The position numbers were made by a program, and so were the translations under genes. A stretch of 64,000 nt of DNA from contig NC_018258.1 in assembly GCF_000227135.1 (NCBI RefSeq), positions 378,986 to 442,985 of the forward strand, written 5' to 3'. How positions within the stretch are numbered: position 1 is the stretch's first letter; every line of letters starts with the position of its first letter. The notes under the pieces are model-generated. The model did not search any database. It saw nothing but the letters and a program-made list of their open reading frames with translations, and was not told the origin of the DNA. The stretch is from Leishmania donovani (Eukaryota > Euglenozoa > Kinetoplastea > Trypanosomatida > Trypanosomatidae). Of the stretch, positions 59,855-64,000 are shown in pieces.

Positions 59855-61767
59855 TTTTTGATTTGTGTGTGTGTGTGTGTGGGGGGGGGGGTATACTGAG
59901 TACTTCGAAAAATGGCCTCCAAAGTCCGGGAGAGAGATGCGTAGGTGACGTAGAATCACCTGTTTGGCGCACAGACATGTATATGCACCTTAGCGATGTA
60001 CCGGCACTGATCACGCGAACGCGAAGAAGACGGCGCTCAGCCGGAGCTGATAGGGACGCACAGATATGCAAAGGCCAGGGAAGGGCGAAGAAAAAGGAGA
60101 CGACAAGTGGGCAGCAACAACGAATGTCAGATGCACTGCTGCAATGGCAACGACACTGTCTGCCCTGCAAACCGCAAGATAAGTCAGAGCGCCGCGTCAT
60201 CCGTCATGAGCGACAGCGTGCGCAGAGTTGCTGTCGCTCAGTTCCAAGGAGGACATCTCCGAGTGGCAGAATAGCCTGGCCTAAAAGCGTCTCTTGCTGC
60301 TCTTGAGGTTCAGCCAGCACACACGTTGCGTACGATCCTTGAGAGCGTTTAGACGCGACACACATGCCAGGAAGAGGCCACCGATACACACTGCCCACCC
60401 GCCAAACATCGTCGCCCTTCCCCGAGTTCGTGCGGACGAGACCACCTGTTATCGCTGTGCCTTCTGCGGCTACGACAAAAAAAGAGGCGCTCGTGACGGT
60501 CTGCACTCGTATCTTTCTCTCTTGATCGCAATCACGAGGTGTTCGGAGAGCGAAGAAAAAAGTGGAGGTGGCCGTTATTCGACGAGTGAAGGATGGCGAG
60601 CGAGAACTAAGTCGTCGAGGTCGTAGAGGAGAGGCGAGGGCAACAGAACAGGGAAAAAGGAAGGAGTGCTAAGATCAGGGTCGTGCACAAAAGGGCATGT
60701 CGCTACGACATGCTATCAGACATTGGTGGAATTGAGGCAAAGAAGGGGAAAGCGGGTACGACGCCATGTGGTCAATCATGGGCTTCCTCCGACTCCACCC
60801 CCCCCCTGCAACTGAAAAGAAAAAAGGGGAAGTCGCCATAGATATAGGCCCGGCAAGTGGAGAGTTTTAGCAGGAGAGCGTACATCACCTTAGCCAAGCG
60901 ACAAACAGCAGGAACAAAACAAGGAACTCATGAGAACGCGGCACGGTCAGAGTCGCTCGCGCCACAACTCATCCCCACTACAAGATGGACACAAAAAGTT
61001 GAGGTAAATTGTAGTAGGTGCTGCGCGGACAAGAACCACATCGCGAGCTTCAACAAATGGGGTGATCGCCCTTTTCACTGTTCTCCGATCTTTTTTTTTT
61101 TCGTATCGTCGCTGCGGATGCCGCGTGAAGCCGTTGAAAAAGAAGTTAGGGTGGGATATGAACAAGCGCACAACAGAGAAGAAGGGAAGGATGGAGGAGG
61201 AATAGAAAGGCTAAACACATGTGTGTTGCAGCCGTGTCGCGGCTACTCTCTCCCCACCACTGCGAACCCTTACGATGATGATGATGAGAGAGCCACAGGC
61301 AGAGGCAAACACGCGCGCATGGAGAAACCAACAGAGAAGGGCGGGGGAGACGATAGGTGAGGAGAGAAAAGGCAATAAAGAGATCGCGGAAGACCGCGAA
61401 TCGGTTACAAGCACAGAGATGTTGAAAACGTGTACATACGACACGAAACAAAAAAGAGCTGCCCTCGTCCTTTTCGTTGCCGGTCTCTCTCGCCGCCTCG
61501 CGCAAACGAGCTTGCGCGAGTCTCGCTAGCCATGAAAAAAGGGAAAGAAAAGGGGCAGACAACAGCGGGGAGGAACGGAGAGCACCGGCATATTCGTCGC
61601 CATCACGCCGGCTTTCTGGAAGGAGCTGATATAAACCGTGAGCAACACATATGAGGTGTCCCTGTTCAGCCATATCCTGCCTTACAAAACCAGAAAGCGA
61701 GGCGGCAGACAGCCCTGCGAACTCTAAGGCAAAAAGATTTAAAAGAACACATATATCGGCGCTTTCT
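59855..61767. other. 1.9-kb spacer between amidohydrolase and p24 genes
   Basis: This is the 3' flank of the amidohydrolase gene and the 5' flank of the p24 gene. It has a GT/G microsatellite at 59864-59891 and a hairpin at 60695-60713. Minus frames at 60204-60506 and 61146-61799 are open but show no domain and no convincing start. Confidence 0.55.
59864..59891. repeat. GT-repeat and G11 tract in the 5' leader of the p24 gene
   Basis: On plus, (GT)n is followed by 11 Gs. In the transcript this is C11 then (AC)n, ending 9 nt before the start codon at 59854. Such tracts are prone to length change. Confidence 0.85.
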
Positions 61768-62985
61768 TCACTGCATGAGCAGCTCGTGGATAGTGCCATA
61801 GTGGACCTTCACGCCGACCTTCATCGCCTCCTCGTCCACGCGGAACTTCGCGTTGTGGTTCACCGCAGTGCACCCCTTCTCAGGATTGTAGCACCCGATG
61901 CCCACATAGTTCGCAGGTGCCACCTTCGCAAACTCGCTGAAGTCCTCGGAGGGAGACATGCAAGCCGAAAGCTCCACAACCTGGTCCTTCGAGGGGAGCA
62001 CCTGCGCAAGCACTCGCATTCCCACGTCGTACGCGCTGTCCGTGTTCACCGTCACATCGTAGCCAGGAAGCCAGCTGAGGTTGCACGTCGCACCGTACGA
62101 TCTGCAGATGCCGTGAAGCACCTCAGCGACAGCCTTTTTGGCATCTTCCCGCACCTCGCGATCCTGCGTGCGCAGCGTGCCCTTCAGCGTCACCCTGTCA
62201 GGGATCACATTGTAGCTGTCAGAGCTCGAGGTTATCGTGGTGATGGTGAAGATTGGGCACTTGGATGGCGGCATGCGACGCGACACCACCTGCTGAAGGG
62301 CAGTCACGGCAAGGCACGCGATCGCGATAGGGTCGATGGAGCTCTCCGGCATCGAGGCATGCCCGCCGCGGCCGATTATTTCCGCGTGTAGGGTGTCACT
62401 GCTGGAGAGAACCGGACCCTTCCTCACCAAAACTGTGCCCGTAGGCCCCTCCTTCATCGGGACAATGTGCTCAGCAAACACCATCGCCACGCCCTCCATG
62501 CAGCCCTTCTCGATCATCATCTGGGCGCCACCCGGCGGCACCTCCTCCGCAGGCTGAAACAGCAGGCGCACGGTGCCCTTGATCCTCCCCGCATCCTCCA
62601 GCAGCAGCCTCGTCGCGCCGAGCAGCATCGCCGCGTGCGTGTCGTGGCCGCACGCGTGCATCACGCCCTGCTTCTTCGACGCAAACGGCACGTCTGTCAG
62701 CTCCTCGACAGGCAGCGCGTCGATGTCCGCACGCAGCGCAATGATCGGGCCGTCGCCACCGCCACCCTTCAGGTCAGCAACAACGCAGTTGCTCTCAGGC
62801 TGGCTGATGTGCAGCCATTCGCCCTCCGCGTCCATCTTCTGCAGCTCACCCATGATGTAGGCCGCCGTCGGCTGCTCCTCGAACGAGAGGTCCGGGTTCT
62901 CGTGGATGTAGCGGCGCCAGGCAACCACCTGGTCGTAGATCTGCTCCACACGCCGGTCGAGCTCCTCGCGGTTGATGGCGGGCAT
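61768..62985 (-). CDS. M20-family N-acyl-amino acid amidohydrolase (aminoacylase-like)
   Basis: 405 residues from the ATG at 62985 (MPAINREELDRRVEQIYDQV). The 55 open codons upstream contain no functional-looking sequence. It belongs to peptidase family M20, subfamily D (hippurate/IAA-conjugate hydrolase and bacterial aminoacylase type), hydrolysing N-acyl amino acids to an amino acid and a carboxylate. Motifs in order: WRRYIHENPDLSFEE (23-37), RADIDALPVEE (85-95), HACGHDTHAAMLLG (110-123) with metal ligands Cys112 and His114, QPAEEVPPGG (144-153) with Glu147-Glu148, EHIVP (172-176) with His173, the dimerisation domain start GRGGHASMPESSIDPI (205-220), and VNHNAKF (375-381) with His377. All expected ligands are present and the length is typical, so it is probably active. 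There is no signal peptide. Its physiological substrate in the parasite is not evident. Confidence 0.93.
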   Translation of the reverse strand: MPAINREELDRRVEQIYDQVVAWRRYIHENPDLSFEEQPTAAYIMGELQKMDAEGEWLHISQPESNCVVADLKGGGGDGPIIALRADIDALPVEELTDVPFASKKQGVMHACGHDTHAAMLLGATRLLLEDAGRIKGTVRLLFQPAEEVPPGGAQMMIEKGCMEGVAMVFAEHIVPMKEGPTGTVLVRKGPVLSSSDTLHAEIIGRGGHASMPESSIDPIAIACLAVTALQQVVSRRMPPSKCPIFTITTITSSSDSYNVIPDRVTLKGTLRTQDREVREDAKKAVAEVLHGICRSYGATCNLSWLPGYDVTVNTDSAYDVGMRVLAQVLPSKDQVVELSACMSPSEDFSEFAKVAPANYVGIGCYNPEKGCTAVNHNAKFRVDEEAMKVGVKVHYGTIHELLMQ

Positions 62986-63891
62986 TGTCACAAGGGAAAG
63001 CAAAGAAGGAACATTCAGCGCGTCTGTGCGAGATAGGTGCCCTGAAGGACGGATCAAGAAAGAAGAAGAGGTCGAGACAGGGAAGGGGAGGGGGGAAGGC
63101 ACACAAAGAAAAGAGTTTAGTTTGGTCAACGCTGGAAAGAAGGCAGGCACGAACAGCAGACAGCTTGCAGGACGACTCTGATGGCACCCCTTCAGCCACT
63201 AAGGATGTTCTGGAGGGGCCACGCTACAACCACAGATAAAATAAACACGAGTAGAGCGGCAAAATACTGCGATCGCGTCAGGAAAGAATTCGTGAAGATG
63301 GAAAGTCGTCGGAACTGCCCTTTTGCTGTTGTTGTTTGGAGGGAGCCAACCGAGAACAAAGACAACACAGCACGTGAAACCCGGTGATGATGACGGATAT
63401 GGCGCGCGCACACACACGAAGGAAAGAGAGAGAACGGTACAGCGTGAGAGTCGGAATCGACGTAGAAGAGTGCAGCGGAAGGACATCGGAGCATGGGCGA
63501 CGGCGGTGATGCAGGGAGGGAGCGGAAGCAGAAGCGGCCCACGACCACGTCCGCATGCGCTGAACGTATGCATACCTGTTGATCAGCTGCACGCACAGCA
63601 TCTCAGCCATCAAAAGTCACACTTCCATAAAGTTGAACGGCCGCTCGCTTCCCTCAGCAACAACGAAGAGGTCAAGCGAGAGCGGCAACAATGGAGGTGG
63701 GCAGTTCTTCTTTTGGTGTTTTTTTCTTCGACGGCGTACGTTGCCGCGCATGCGCCTCCCGTGAACGTGAGAGGAGACAACGAAAAAAAAAATGCGGACA
63801 CATGTGAGTAGATACGGGCAAGCCATCGATGTCCATCTGGGTCGGCGTGCGAGAGGGCATTCAGTGGCTATAAGGCGGTGTCGCTGTGAAT
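62986..63891. other. 5' flank of the amidohydrolase gene
   Basis: About 900 bp with the pyrimidine tract and predicted splice acceptor near the gene. Minus frames at 63192-63613 are Ser/Phe/Leu/Arg-rich and overlapping, with no gene recognised. Confidence 0.55.
63042..63099 (-). promoter_or_regulatory. Predicted trans-splice acceptor of the amidohydrolase gene
   Basis: The minus strand carries a pyrimidine tract (63099 to about 63055) and then the first AG at 63043-63042. The ATG at 62985 follows 56 nt later, supporting that start. Confidence 0.5.
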
Positions 63892-64000
63892 AGAGTTCTC
63901 GTTTGCTTTTCTTCGGCGTGTCGACTATAGCATGAGCAAGTCAGCAGATATATGCGCATGCGGCCGAAGCTCACCTGCCTCTGCGGCACTGCAGCTGTGC
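63892..64000 (-). mobile_element. SIDER-like element, cut by the window end (copy B4)
   Basis: 109 bp that read identical to 47098-47206, the low-coordinate end of copy B3, in the same orientation. The rest should lie beyond the window. Confidence 0.6.

Noticed and set aside
60204..60506. 100-codon minus frame in the amidohydrolase 3' flank
   Set aside because: The apparent start is not ATG and the first internal ATG leaves only about half the frame; no domain.
1..64000. CRISPR arrays, bacterial operons, tRNA or rRNA genes
   Set aside because: No regular direct-repeat array, no Shine-Dalgarno-linked operon and no recognisable tRNA or rRNA sequence; the layout is that of a trypanosomatid polycistronic unit.

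Overview
The window reads as nuclear DNA of a trypanosomatid, most likely Leishmania. Three things point there. Every convincing gene is intron-less and lies on the minus strand, as in one polycistronic unit of at least 62 kb. The genes are separated by long flanks that are pyrimidine-rich on the transcribed-sense strand, as expected for trans-splicing and polyadenylation signals. The flanks also carry several ~0.25-0.55 kb dispersed elements that resemble SIDER retroposons. Gene content (biotin ligase, p24 pair, aminoacylase-type amidohydrolase) reminds me of Leishmania chromosome 31, but that is unverified recall.

Transcription order runs from high to low coordinates. 61768-62985 is an M20 amidohydrolase. 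59225-59854 and 57615-58262 are two adjacent p24 cargo-receptor subunits. 55714-56859 is a CFAP300-like flagellar dynein-assembly protein. 52758-54235 is a decayed arrestin-like gene broken over several frames. 47979-49895 is an unrecognised disordered protein. 42044-44980 is an FG-repeat nucleoporin with an N-terminal coiled coil. 40139-40930 is biotin protein ligase. 36637-38856 is a SET-domain protein with a mitochondrial-looking N-terminus. 33896-35050 is an Ala/Lys-rich protein. 28591-30909 and 17925-20633 are paralogous RRM proteins sharing an unnamed C-terminal region. 6903-9758 is an unrecognised protein with a duplicated Tyr-rich motif. 406-2661 is a DEAD-box-like protein that has lost its ATPase motifs.

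Coding density is low between 2.7 and 36 kb. The two RRM genes are each followed by about 8 kb without a credible gene. The long open frames there are low-complexity and follow from the one-sided pyrimidine bias.

The genes do not form one pathway: neighbours are co-transcribed and presumably regulated after transcription through their UTRs. The most interesting items are the RRM pair (one copy with 15 cysteines in 76 residues), the pseudo-helicase, the arrestin-like pseudogene with a perfect 13-bp hairpin, the CFAP300 homologue, and a pair of 509-bp repeats that look identical by eye, are in direct orientation and lie 18.5 kb apart.
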